Shown piece by piece: positions 1 to 43,345 of a stretch of DNA of 64,000 bases. The DNA is from Eriocheir sinensis (lineage: Eukaryota; Arthropoda; Malacostraca; Decapoda; Varunidae): the NCBI RefSeq assembly GCF_024679095.1, contig NC_066549.1:6452920-6516919 (forward strand), written 5' to 3'. The position numbers were made by a program, and so were the translations under genes. The notes under the pieces were generated by a model. That model was not told the origin of the DNA. It saw only the letters and a list, made by a program, of their open reading frames with translations, and did no database searches. Numbering within the stretch: position 1 is the first letter of the stretch; each line of letters starts with the position of its first letter.

Positions 1-363
1 TTCTAAGAGAAACTCTCCAAGAGCATTGCAAAACTTGCTGTTTTATGTAAGGCATACTTGAGCATTCTATTCAGAGGGTATTTGACATTAAGCTTTCACC
101 CTTCCAAATCCATATAGCCATGCTCATGAGAAAAATTTACCAAGGTACAGTGATGTGGATTTAAGAACTCAGTATATTTGTTATATTTCCCAAGAATGTA
201 TGGCACGATTCACAGTGACATTTTTTGTTTTCTGAGAAAGTGAGATTGGTCATGAGTAGCAAGAGGCACAAAAGTAAACAACCTTAGTTCCTCCCTTGCA
301 TGTGCAGCTAAGGAGAAATTCCCTTCACCATTCTTCACTTTACCTTCTTTCCTTTGTATTCAG

Positions 364-435
364 GTGTTACTAAGTGAGGCTTGTTGCTCAATGTGGTCAA
401 GTAGACATAACAGTAATGCTGCTCAAACTAGCAAG
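364..435 (+). CDS. Possible internal exon of unknown gene
   Basis: A strong pyrimidine tract and CAG at 361-363 precede an open stretch encoding VLLSEACCSMWSSRHNSNAA plus QTSK, closed by AAG|GTGAAAGT. Phase 0 on both sides fits splicing to the MLLE exon at 11738. The peptide has no recognised homology, so this rests on splice signals only. Confidence 0.22.
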
Positions 436-776
436 GTGAAAGTAACTAAAGATAGCCCAACTTCATTATTAAATGTATTTTTTAAATGTGCATATAAATA
501 CACAATAACTAGGATAACCATGAAGATACACACGCATATTGTTTTCAGTGTGACGTACTCCTTCCTACTTATCTCACCATGCGAACAATGGAACTTATTT
601 TGTATTCAGAGCAGCTACTTTTGCTTTCTTTTCTTTGTCTGATATAGGGTAGTTTGGCAGAGGACCGTATCAACTAATAACAAATGCTTTGCTGTATTTT
701 GTGAGGGTAGAATATTAATAAGAAGTGATATTTAGAGTTTATATGAAAGTTTTTGTTTAAAAGAATGTTAGTTGAA

Positions 777-804
777 GTGTGTGTGTGTGTGTGTGTGTGT
801 GTGT
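777..804. repeat. (GT)n microsatellite
   Basis: An uninterrupted GT dinucleotide run. Confidence 0.95.
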
Positions 805-1183
805 TTCTTTTTGCTTTATATAAAGAATTGATTGGAAGTTATTTAATTAAAAAAAAAATGTTTGATGATATAAAAGCAAGTAGATATAGTAAACGACATG
901 AAAAGGAAAGCAAGTTTTTTTTTCGTGTGTGTGTCTAGCTGATTATAGTGCTGTCTCTCGTGGTTGCTGGGTACATGTTCTGGATAGTTAGCTATTGCAC
1001 AAAAATACTGCTGTTGATATAAATATGCATACCATTGTTGTATCCATTTCATAGCTAATGAGTCTGTTCACAGACAAGAGAGGTGTTTTATAGTCCCTGT
1101 AGGATTTTGTATAAACTTGTCATATGAAGACAAGCACATAAATATAGCAGCCATGTTGTGTGTATTTACTGAGGAATCACGAC

Positions 1184-1186
<3 letters not shown>

Positions 1187-1238
<52 letters not shown>
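1187..1238. repeat. (CA)n microsatellite
   Basis: An uninterrupted CA run of about 26 units. Confidence 0.95.
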
Positions 1239-1242
<4 letters not shown>

Positions 1243-2766
1243 ACCTAAGACAATTTGCTGAAAAGTCTACAGTGGTAAAAATGAAAAAAAAAATCCTTGG
1301 CACTTGAATATGTATTTCTTTTCACTTTTATGTGTTTTGTATCACTATTTTCTCATAATGGTACTAGCAGAGGATAAACATATAGGTCAGGGTGTATGGT
1401 TTATGGTAAAAACTTATGAGGCCATGGTTTGAATTTTCATCTGGACAATTCAGATCATAACTCAAGATGAGTGTCTGTAAGGATGAGTCATTGCTTCACA
1501 CATCTGTAAATTTTATCGCTGCACATTAAGGCAAATTGATTTGAGACACCCTTAGGGCACATGAAGTCTGCTTCCTTCTTCCCATGTCTGTCTGTTTGTC
1601 AGTCTACTAGTCTGTCTGTGTCTGTCTGTCCATATGTATTTATGTATGTATGTGTATATGTATACTTCTTTCTCTTTCAATTATCCTTTTTTTTATTTAT
1701 ATATGGATGCCTGTGGTAGGCTTTAGGAACAAAAGCAATATACATACTGTAACATTTATTTGGCATGATCAGTAGAGCATAGAAGAAAATGTATATACTA
1801 TTTGATTTATATTATGCTAAGAATATATAGTATATATATATTTACCATGCCTTGGTTGGGTGTACGTAATTGTTATCTTTAGTTGACTTTCATTTGTGTT
1901 GTAACTTTGTGAGATTCTGTGCATCAGACACAGTAGACTGCAGCTCACAGAAAACAGGCTCTTCATTTACTTAATACATGTGTGGTCAAAGTTTTAAGAT
2001 ACTGTCCATTAAAAATAAAACTGAAATAAAGAAAAGGGAGAGGAAAGATGGTTTAAATGATATATATTGGAAAGTTTTATACATAATAAGGAATCATTGA
2101 TGATGTATTCACTATAACCATAATTCCTAGTAGACTTTTCTTCTGAAATTAGGGAAATAAAATGGGCCTGAGTATCAAGTCAGCATTTTTATCTAAAACT
2201 TTATTCCATGTAATGGACAACCAGGGCCATGACAGAGGCAGGGACCGGTCTGCAGGTTATGACATAAGCTTGTGCTTGGAGATTAGAGTTTGTCACACAG
2301 GTTAGTGATGTGTCTCACCATGCACACTAGCAATGGACACCTGATTTTGTATAGAAAGGAAAGGGTTCTTATGGGTCTGTAACTATTATTTACTTAAGCA
2401 GTTTTTAATAAATTAATAAGATGAGTGTAATAAGTAGTCACTCCGAGCATTGGCCTTACATTATCTCACACTTTAATGGAAGAATTCCTTACCACCATTT
2501 TCCGTTTCCAGTTACATCCTTCAGTTTGTAGTTATAAAAAGAGGTGTTCATACTTGGAAGAGGTTCCTTTTTCTTTGCTGTATCTTGTATTCTAGTAAAT
2601 GTAGTTTGAAATCCTTTTAGTCAGTGTCCACTCTGATTTCAATAGCTGACAGCACTTATGCATCCAAAACATCACCAGCACAAACCCTATTTTTATAGAT
2701 TTAGGATATATTGCTTCTACTTCGTTACTCAGCACCTGGACTTATATTTGGCACTTTGATTCACTT

Positions 2767-2790
2767 TGTGTGTGTGTGTGTGTGTGTGTG
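2767..2790. repeat. (TG)n microsatellite
   Basis: A run of about 12 TG units. Confidence 0.9.
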
Positions 2791-4219
2791 CGCTCATTTA
2801 TTTATTTGAAGTTAGCTCTGTGTTATCTACCTTACTGTGCACTACAACTTATCTCGATGGTTAGGCAAACCCTTAACACTTGACTTACTTAACTTCATAG
2901 TAATTGCTCACTGGATGTACTTACTTAGCTGCCCCCACACACCACTGTTTGCTATCCTATGGAAATGAGCCCTGTGAGAAGGGTAGGAAACAGCTAAGTA
3001 GCTGTGCTCTTAAAAGATTTTCCCATATTTAACGTGAAAGGGTATATACTCACTGGATTTTTTTTTTTTTTTTTTTTTTTTTTAAGACTATTTATATTCT
3101 GAGCATATTTCTCTTCTTGTTAGTGCTTTTACTTTATATGGAAACTATTCTCTTCATTTTGTTTCTTCCACATTACTGATTTCTGTGCATGTTCCTCCAT
3201 CAGTCCTCACTCATGTCCTCCACATTATCCCTCCAGTGCAGCTTTTCATTCCTTTGATGCATGTCTGCTCCCCATTGCCAGAAGTTGATGATATTGTATG
3301 TTATCAAAGCTCTATTTTGACTTGGTTATTGAAAGAAGCTTACTTATACATCTAATAGGCAGCACCTACAATAAGAGCGGTCTCTGTGTGATGCGAGTAG
3401 TAGTTGTCAAAAAGAACTTGATGCATGGGAGGTTTAGTTGTTTATTTGTCAAGTATACTACGATTTGAATTTATAGATAACATGACCTTGAACTGCCAGA
3501 ATCCATTAAACTAAAGTGGTCAATAAAGTAGACAAAAGTTACTAGCACTGAACTGAAGTAGGAGTGCATTACCAGTTGTTTATCCACGTTGTTTTGCTAT
3601 TTGTGCGCGCGTTATGCGTATGCTTCACCCCATACCACCTGGGATCATGATTATTCTTTTGTGTATAAAATAAGTATCAATGGTGTAAAAAAAATGTATT
3701 CTCACCTATTGTATTTGTTTACAGAGGTGAGGCAAGCTTATGGTGTCCTGAATTTTGATATTTTTGTCATGCTTTTCTTTTAAGACTGTGCATGTTTTTG
3801 GGACAGACCTGTTGGATTTTTTGCCTTGTTAAGGAGAGATGTATTGTTCCTCCTCTTCCTCCCAAGTTTGCCATTTTCACTTTTTTCCTCTGCCATTTCC
3901 CTTCCTCCACCTCATTAATTTGTTCTGTGCGTTGTTTGAGGTTGTAGTTTTTATTGCTTTCTTTGTTTTCATTTGCCTGCTGTTATTTGTATATGTAGTT
4001 TATTCACTGTCATATTTCTTGAACTTCTTTTATTCCTTCTATTTTCAGTCATCATCTTTGTTTCATTTACTTTTCTATTTAATTCATCATTACTACCAAC
4101 TTACTTACTTCTTTGCTTTCTTGTCTGTTTGGCAACACTTAACTCATCACAGGTCACATATGCTTATTATCCCTTGTTTTCCGTATCATTCCAGGATAGT
4201 AACAAAAACAAAATTGCCT

Positions 4220-4441
4220 CAACCCGGTAGCAGTGGGGATCATGTTTCTTAATGGTCCCTCTAAGCGAGAAAAATGAGAAAAAATCATCACTCACACAAA
4301 CCATTCCATAATATATATCAAAGCATTTGTGATCAGATTATGTAGCATCTATTTTAGGGGGTTTATATCATTGCACAAATTTGGCCCGTCACTGCTACAC
4401 GGTAAAGCCACAAACTTGGCCCGTCGCTGCTACCGGGTTAA
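4220..4441. mobile_element. MITE-like element with CCCGGTAGCAG ends
   Basis: CAACCCGGTAGCAGTG at the left and CGCTGCTACCGGGTTAAG at the right are inverted repeats. Near the right end TTGGCCCGTC.CTGCTAC occurs twice, 35 bases apart. Confidence 0.5.
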
Positions 4442-4696
4442 GCCCACATTGTGCCATCGTTGTGCTATTTAACATTAATAAGTTCACAATGCTTACTCAG
4501 AAGGGGGTTAATTTGTGTTTGGTTTGTGCATATTATTTCAGTGTTACAGGGGTGAGGGTGTGATGTGTCAGGAAAGAAGTTAACTCTAGTGGTGTGAGAA
4601 ATGTGTAATACATATTAGTGGTGCTGCTGGAGTAGAGTTATGAGCAGCCTGGTTGTGTGTTGGTATTGAAATAGTGACCACAGCAGGGCTTTTTTT

Positions 4697-4698
<2 letters not shown>

Positions 4699-4729
<31 letters not shown>
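4699..4729. repeat. (TG)n microsatellite
   Basis: A run of about 15 TG units. Confidence 0.9.
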
Positions 4730-4730
<1 letters not shown>

Positions 4731-5540
4731 GGTGTTCAGGCCCATGTAATATGTATACATTGCTTTTTAGACTTCGGTTGTAGCGTGGAGCTGATGGTTT
4801 GATGTTAATGGGAAAATATCCATTTTTTTTTTAGTGTAGCAATTGTTATTTCTTTACCATTGTTAACATCATTCAGTAGGTGTGTAGTAGACTCATATTT
4901 AGATGTATTGTGTTCCTGCCAATTTTCTGTAAATGTAAGTTCACTTTATGCAAAATAATGTTTATATACATTTGGCTGTAAGACTTTGGGTGATCATGAT
5001 GAGGGAAGGGACTGAGCAACATTGACATTTGGTTTTGTAATGGTTAAGGGCACAAAATAGGCGGTATTTGTAGATGGGTAAACTTGAGATTAATTGATGT
5101 TGAAGAAAAAATGTATTTAGTATTTGCTGATTAGGAAAAGTGTACCCAGAGGTGATCAAGTGAGTATCAAATGAGTTAATGATGAAGTTGCTGAGTTGAA
5201 AGAACTGGAGTCACAACTAAATGATACGTAGGTTGGAAATAAATTCCTGCATTGTGTAGTAATTTTGTTAAATAAGGTCATGTGACAAGCACAAGGGATG
5301 AGGCTAAACCATTCTTTTAAGAAGAGACAGAAGTAAGAAAGCAATTTCCATAACAGTGAATGACTCTTCCTTCATATGAAATGTGTATACGCTTCAAACA
5401 TGAGGAGTGTGATATTTTATGATTTTATGACACGAGGTGACTTCGGATAAAAAGTGGATAAAAAGTTGACTTGTTGATAACAAGGCTCAGATACGTAAAC
5501 CCAATGAAATACAGCCACTGTCTGAAGTCCCCCCAGACAT

Positions 5541-5708
5541 GGGGTGACTTCGGACACCCATACTTTTTCACTTAGCACAAAAACTATTAAGTTTCGTGAA
5601 AATGTTGCCCTTAACAATACAGACTAAATGCACACTCAGCATAGATCCTAGGCCTAGAAACAAAAATCTCATCAGCAAAAAACCTTGAAAACTGTCCGAA
5701 GTCACCCC
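5541..5708. mobile_element. 168-bp MITE-like inverted repeat
   Basis: GGGGTGACTTCGGACA at 5541-5556 matches exactly the reverse complement of TGTCCGAAGTCACCCC at 5693-5708. A related GAGGTGACTTCGGATA lies at 5434. Confidence 0.55.
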
Positions 5709-7689
5709 GGTTGACGGTAGTAAAACAAACTCAGTGATGTTAGTGTAGCTTGCAATAAAGGGGATGTGTGATGGATGTGCAAGGTTACACAAGGACAGGT
5801 TGATCAGTCTTTTGGCCATGTCTTATTGAAGGTTGCGAATGACTCTGTGAATCATTTTAAAACTTAGAATAAAAGGGGATATGGCTGAAGGTAGGCCAAG
5901 GAAGGTATGGGTGAAGAGTGAAGGACCTATGAAGTAAATGAATTTGCAAGAATTGTGTATGCGTTAATGTGTCAGTGTGTGTGTGTGTGTGGGGGTAGGT
6001 GGGTGGGTGTATGTGTGATACCAGTGCACTGCACCAACTGTGTATTTAAACATATTTAAACAAATAATAATGGCAAGATATATTTTCCAAGAAATGAGTG
6101 TGGCTTTTTTTTTCACATATACATGCATACTCATGGGATGTTGTTATCGTCCACTTCCACACTAGTTGAGTTTTACATTCTGTTTTCCCCGAGAAAGGGC
6201 CTCAAGATGTGTATCTCCTCCTAAAGTCAATTTCAGTGTTTCCTTTATATCATCATTTGCAAACTGTTACCTTGATAAGATTTTGAAATAGATTTTGGAA
6301 ACCTTATCACATTTATCCTGGTAAGGTAAATGCAGTAGGTGTGTGTGACCCTAATAGACAGAGCACATAACACAAAACAGCATCTTGGCTGAAAACACAA
6401 CTTTGTAATATTATGTAATGATATGCACTAATGTGGCTGCTTGCTGGAGCCTAAGTCAGTGAGCAGCCCCAGCAGCCCCACAGGACCTTGTATGGTGATG
6501 TGTCTTAGCAGCAGCATTGTGTACAGTTTGTTACAATATCAGTTATCATGAATAAAGTGGTGCTGAGCTTAGTCTTCCTCTTTCACCCCAACCAAAGAAC
6601 CAATGATTCCATAGAATTTAGATGCCTTTCTTGACTGCTGTATGTATTGTTACGCCGCCCCCCAACAACACACTAGCCACGGGCAGGCAGGCGGAGTGCC
6701 GAGCAACACACGGGGTCGTGAACCCACAACAGCGGGAGACGCGCTGCAACAAGACGCCATTCACAGCGGGCCGCACACCAGGGGGAGGCAAGAAGGCAGC
6801 AAGAAATACACACGGCACAAGGTTCCTTGCTTTAATAACAGGCTCCAACCACATTACACTAGTCCACAGGGCAAAGTACAAGCTATAAGGCACGGGGAGG
6901 GCACGAACACGGGCACACTCGGCCACTACACAGGCAGCAAGCACGCGGAGCAGCAGCGAGCACGTGTTTCCGGCTTCCGTCCCACCCAGCGACGCTCTCA
7001 ACTCCACGCGGCGTCCCTCACACCAGAGTTCACCCTCGCTACATGCCACCTGAATCCCTCCGTCCCACAAACTGCACCCCTCCCACAATCACTAAAACAC
7101 ACCCACTGGTGTAACACTATTTCCCCGAAAAAAGGCAGTCGACCCGGCTGCCCCGGCATACAAAAGAAAATACATGAAGTAGCTACATATAGAAAATTAG
7201 TCCTCTGGAACATCACAAAAGTCTCTCATCCATCTCCTCCCGGCCTTCGCTGTTCCAGCCGAGGTCACTGCAGTGGAGGTGTGGGCGGCGGCAGGCAGGC
7301 GGTGGCACCCAGAAGGGCGTCTCTAGCCCCAAGTCCTTGCTAAGGGTCGCCACTGGCGTCCGCCGCATCGCCCGCACCGCCCGAGTGCTCGTCCACGTCT
7401 CGGTCAGCCTCAACCAGCGCTGTCTCGATTATAGAGAAGGCCTGACAGCTCAAATTATAAGTCATCCAAGTATGGTGGAGTGTGTCCCGCGCTCCCCAAC
7501 TAAAATGTTATTTTTTGTGTTTTAATGCATATTTGTGTTAAATATATTTTTTCTGTGATAGATAAAGGTTTTCCAACATTAATATCTTAAAAACATCATC
7601 AAAGTAGACATACAAAAGAGAAAATAAATAAGATATACTATAATGAGAGGAAGAAATATCCACACCGACTGCGTCGATCTGTGCCCTTT

Positions 7690-7900
7690 CTCGCCACAGC
7701 CCGAACACGTGCCGTGAAAACCGTCCGGGCTCGCCTTCCTCGACGCTGCCTTCTGGCTCCGTCCATGTGGGTAGTCATTTAGGCCACTCGGCGGTGACTG
7801 AAAAATCCCAGGTGGTAGCGGTGGATTCGAACCCGCGTCGTCCTTCACAGGTGAATGCTGGCCCGCACACTAACCACTCAGCCACCGCCTACGAGATTGG
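7690..7900 (-). mobile_element. tRNA-derived SINE, family A
   Basis: On the minus strand GGCTGAGTGGTTAGTGTGCG resembles a tRNA A-box region and GGTTCGAATCC at 7824-7834 is a perfect B box. The tail CGCCGAGTGGCC is shared with the copy at 46030. Confidence 0.6.
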
Positions 7901-8288
7901 AGGAGTGGGTTACCGAAGTGGGCCTGCCAGCACTCCAAGAAAGAAGAGAAAGAGAAGACCTGATGATGATAGCGTTGTACAGGAATACAAGTGGAATGGA
8001 CGTGTTCAATGGAAAAATAATTGAAATGATTTAATCGAGACTACTGAACATTTAAAAATGTCGCCACCACAAACAGCTGCGCACAACCTGCACCAGGGAG
8101 GTCCACCAAAGAAGCACGGCCTTCGGTGAGCCACCGGGACATGTATGCCCTTTGGTGCGGCATCTGGTGTAACCAGATATTTATGTACTTGGTTCCTTTT
8201 CCAGGCACATTTTTTTTTATGTATACAATGTGATGTCAAAAATTGTCCCTGGGGGAAGACTGCTCACTGGCTGTTGTTGTTTACCCGC

Positions 8289-8357
8289 GGCCAGCGTGAC
8301 GGGTGACAGGTGGCTAGCGTGACGGGTGACAGGTGGCCAGCGTGACGGGTGACAGGA
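8289..8357. repeat. Three 23-bp tandem copies inside a 15-bp inverted repeat
   Basis: The unit GGCCAGCGTGACGGGTGACA plus GGT occurs three times. The arms TGGCTGTTGTTGTTT (8268-8282) and AAACAACGACAGCCA (8357-8371) pair with one mismatch. Confidence 0.85.
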
Positions 8358-8622
8358 AACAACGACAGCCACAAGCAACCTGTACAGCTGGGGCTATAGA
8401 GGCAGTAGTTCCATGGCCTAACCAGCCCCTGAAACACTGAAGAAGGAGAAGGAGGCGTGACTGTAAGTACATGATGTTGTTAGGTGATCTAAGGCTGTAT
8501 TCACACCAAAAGAGTTAAGATTGTCGTCTAAGGACATTTTTGACAAGCTGAGTGACGTAGAAGGGGAGCATGGGCGTGTTGGAGATGATAGACTTGACTA
8601 ACTACTGACGTTCAGATGGAGT

Positions 8623-8789
<167 letters not shown>

Positions 8790-8844
8790 CAAACATACCA
8801 ATAATCATTGTACACATGAGTAGGGGGATAGTAAACATACTGAA

Positions 8845-8930
8845 TACCGTATTTCCTGCTGTATAAAACACTTTTTTTTTCAAAAAAGAAGATTCGATAA
8901 ATCACCATGCGTCTTATACGCCGATGGTTA
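8845..8930. mobile_element. Partial end of the TATAAGACGCAC family
   Basis: TACCGTATTTCCTGCTGTAT and the inner GCGTCTTATACGCCGATGG copy the ends of the neighbouring 9029-10024 element. Confidence 0.4.
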
Positions 8931-9028
8931 GGTTTTGATAGGCCTAGGGGTTATTGTTACTGGTACGAAACCAACACCCAAAACACCTCTGTTTGACACT
9001 CGTTCCCTGATGTCCCCAGAATGAAATA

Positions 9029-10024
9029 TACCGTATTTTTCAGCGTGTAACACGCACTTTTTTTCACTCAGAAAATGCCAAAAAGTTACCCCTGCATGGT
9101 ATATGCCGAAGGTTCAAATTTTGATTGATTTGAACAATGAATAGTGTGATGCAATAGAAAAGGAAAGTGTGAATAAGCAGAAGAGAGGAGGAGGACATGT
9201 GAAGTGATAAAACCTTACAGGTCACAAGAAGAAGAAGACGTGCCACATGTGAGAGCTGAGGCGCGGCGTGAACACGAAATACAACACACAACACCGCTGT
9301 GGTGCGCCAGTTACCAGTATGCTGGGTACCTTGGCGGTAATGGATAAAGCAGCAATTACACGGGAACAGTATTGGTGGAGCAGGGTGCTGCGTTACAGGA
9401 ATCTGCTCGGTGATCGTGGGGCGGACTTGGGCGGATTAGTCTGGAGCTACTTCTGCTGTGCAGTGGCCTGGTCAGCTGACATTTTCTGTGATACACGTTA
9501 AAAAAAAAAGAAAAAAAGGATATCCATGGATGACTAAAGTGTTTATTGTAAATGCATTTTTCCTTCTCTTTGTAAAAATAACTATTAAAACATAATATGA
9601 TTGAAAGAAATTAATCAACATCAATTTCTACTTGAAAGTAGGTATACAGTCCCTTAAAGTCAAGATCAAGACCAAGATTGCCCATCGAATGTGGCATCCC
9701 TGTGTGATTAGTTCCCTCAGCAGTTCAGCGAAAATTACTGCTTGCACACTGCACAGTGAGTGAATCTACCAACCAACCCTTTTGTTTACCATTTCAGTCA
9801 CAACTGCTCGGGGTAAAAGCACTGTAATTGTTCAACCAACACACTTGGAACACAGAGAAGGGCACAAAGCAACATATGTTATCATAGTCATAATTGTAAG
9901 TAAGGTTATCATAGTCATAGTTTAGGGAATATGTGGAGTTTTTTATATTTTTTTTATAAATATATCTTGCCAAATCATGGGTGCGTCTTATACTCCGGTG
10001 TGTCTCATACAGCGGGAAATATGA
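9029..10024. mobile_element. About 1-kb inverted-repeat element (TATAAGACGCAC family)
   Basis: The left end reads ACCGTATTTTTCAGCGTGTA then ACACGCAC. The right end in reverse reads ATCATATTTCCCGCTGTATG, and GTATAAGACGCACC follows. A partial second left end lies at 8845-8930 and another near 22508-22560. Confidence 0.5.
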
Positions 10025-11737
10025 TATATAGCAGGACGTTCTTTAGTTAAATTTATCATGAGGTCCACTTGTATGATGAAGGAAATAGGCCCGGTGCATC
10101 TGTGACTTGACATAATGCAATTTGAATTGGCCTGACTCGTCTAGTGGGAAGAGGTACTGAGAAAATACATCAGAGTAAATGTACTTTAGAGAGGCAATCC
10201 AAGATGAGCCATGACACTTCTTGACTGGACTTTACTTGACTCATTTGGTGAAAATGGTGCCTAAATTTAATTACTCTCCAAGTCTGCTTAGTATTTATCT
10301 ATTTTAGCATCCATTGCACTCTTGAGTTTGACATCTTTTTAACTGATAAATCTTATTGCATATGCTCCTCATCTGGTTTATTACCATTTCTTGCAAAAAG
10401 ACCCCCTTAATCCACCCTTGGGTGGTGATGTTAACTCTGATTAGATTTGTTGAGGTAAGGTGCATTTTTTTATTTAATTAATACCTACTTGTGACACCCT
10501 TCACAATGCACTGTTTCTTATATGGTAGTTGAGGCAGTGGGTCACTTTGGCAGTGGCAGAGTCTACCCTCCTTGTGGTCTTGCAAAGGCTTAAATTCTCA
10601 TTTTACCTTACATCTACATATTGTGAGGATGAGACTTACTTCTGGTGAGCTTTGATGTGTTTGTTTTTAATTTGCACTGTTTTTTCATGAGAATAACTCA
10701 TTTTTTGTGAAGGGGTGAGAGAAATTTGGAACACTAATGATTTCCACAGGAAACATTCAGCGGATTAATTAAAAACACTTCAAAACTTACCAGAAATAAA
10801 GGGCTTCATCTGCCATCATGAGATGGGTGAGCTTTTAGATAGTTACCAACTTTTTCTGTAGTTATTATTTCATTATTACACCCAAATCACTCAGATGGTT
10901 AACACTTTCTGATATGTTATAGTGTTCTATTCATCACTTTAAGGTAAAATCTATAACTTCACCAGTCACATAATGGCATACAAAGAAACTGTTCATGTTG
11001 GGTAAGTTTTTATGTTTTTATAATTAAGTTGCTAACTAATCCTTGCAGAAGTCACTAGTTTCCCAAATTTCCCTTCCCCATCCAAAAAACTAGTGATTTA
11101 TGCATATACTGTATGTACAGGCAAAAATACCACAAGCCCTCACAAGATCATGAGGAGGAGGAATTCTCCTGCCATTGAAGTGACCCACTACCTTGACAGA
11201 TTCAACTATTTTAATGACAATAGGTTACTATTTTAGCAGTGATTGGCTACTATTTTAAGTCATTAGCTAGTGTTTAAGCAGTATATAATGGGCCACTTTA
11301 TGAGTAGCAATGGTTCGCTGTTTTAATGGCAATAATTTGCTGTATAAGCTACTATTTTAGCAGCAATAGGTTGCTATTTCAGGATTGATAGGTTACTATT
11401 TTAGGCTTGTCTGTAGTGTTGTCCATGACAGCCTTCCAGTCTTACCAGGAACTGCACACAGAAAACCTTGTCCGTGTTGCCTTCCAATTGATCATCGGTG
11501 GCACCATGTAATAGGACCAAGTTGGACTTGTATTTATTTTTAGTTGCCCTGCAGTTTCAGCACAGTGGTCTGTCAAAGATAAGGGGTCTTTTGGTCTACC
11601 TTGTAATCAAGGAGGAGGACCTGTATTCCTGATAAGGACCAATGTTTATAGTCATATTGGATTTTTTTCTGGTCTTTGTAATTTGTTTTCATGCCTTCAA
11701 GACAAAATTTTCCTTTCAAAGGATATATAGTTTGAAG

Positions 11738-42248
<30,511 letters not shown>

Positions 42249-42413
42249 TGTATGTTTGTTTGCTTGTAGACGATTTGGTTATGTAATTTTCCTGTAGATT
42301 ATATTAGAAAAGGGAGAGACAAAACTTATGGGAAGTTGGCATGGGATGAAATAGTTAATTTAGAACAGTCTAGTATGCAAATGTAAGAAAGAAGAGAGTG
42401 AATTACCTTTATA

Positions 42414-42419
42414 AATAAA
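42414..42419 (+). promoter_or_regulatory. Poly(A) signal AATAAA for the MLLE gene
   Basis: A canonical hexamer lies 166 bases past the TGA at 42248 and is the first on this strand. It would give a short 3' UTR. A second AATAAA lies near 42838. Confidence 0.5.
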
Positions 42420-43194
42420 GGAGTAGGAGACTTAAGGACTGCATTAAGCCAGGATGATTCATTCTTAAAGTTAAGATAATAAAATAATAGCAGCTTTTGG
42501 TAGCTGTGGGCGCTGAAATGTGGCCCCGGGCTTTGTGAGGTGTCAAAACTAGAGTTATATTCTTACTCTTTTGCAAGATGTCAGGCAAGACTGTCACATC
42601 ACACTAAAATACCTGATATACTAATTCTAAAAGATATATGAAGTAGAAAACTATATGCCCTAAATTAATATGCTTTATTCAAAATTATATAAATATACAA
42701 TAGTGTCCAGCACCCTTCTTCTCCTGCCAGAAAAGTTCAGTATGTTGAGCTTAAATTCATCTTCGATGCATGCTAAAAGAGTATGCCAAGTGATATAATT
42801 GGGTTTAGAGGCATGATTGTAGCAGAAATCTTTTCACAATAAACTGACCATATAGTACCTCAGTTCCAGCCATACTGAAGTCCTGAACTGACAGGCCCAG
42901 GAACTGTTTTTCTGCAATCAAGATGAATCTGAAGCGAAGAGTTGCCAGATGAGGATTTATTTTAACATAGTAACAACCCACATGGTTGACAAGCCAAAAT
43001 AAATATGTAGCATTAGAGCGCCGATATTAGAAGTGTGCGACAATTTTTTTGGCGCTGGCTGTATTACAGTAAGATACCATCCCTACCAACCCCTTGCTTT
43101 TGAAAAGACTGTTTGCACCCTGATGTTTGAACAGCCTTGGACTCAGGATGGATGCTACTGATATGCCATGCTAGTAACACCGTAAGCATACCTC

Positions 43195-43345
43195 TGTTCA
43201 TCATCCCATTTGGGCAGGTCAGTAAATGGGTACCTGGGGAAGATAACTGGTAACCCAGATGTTACACTTGCCCAGTGTCCCAGGGTAATAAGTTCTTACT
43301 CACCACAAACTCAAGGGCCAAGAGGTGATGTGCACTGAGGTCACA
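43195..43345 (+). mobile_element. SINE family B, diverged partial copy
   Basis: AATGGGTACCTGGGGAAGAT and CCAGGGTAATAAGTTCTTAC match the family B body in the opposite orientation to the 41060 copy. Confidence 0.45.

Noticed and set aside
7787..7890. tRNA gene with a perfect B box
   Set aside because: No acceptor stem or anticodon arm can be drawn, and a body shared with another copy follows, so it is a SINE. The same holds for 29590-29725 and 41302-41372.
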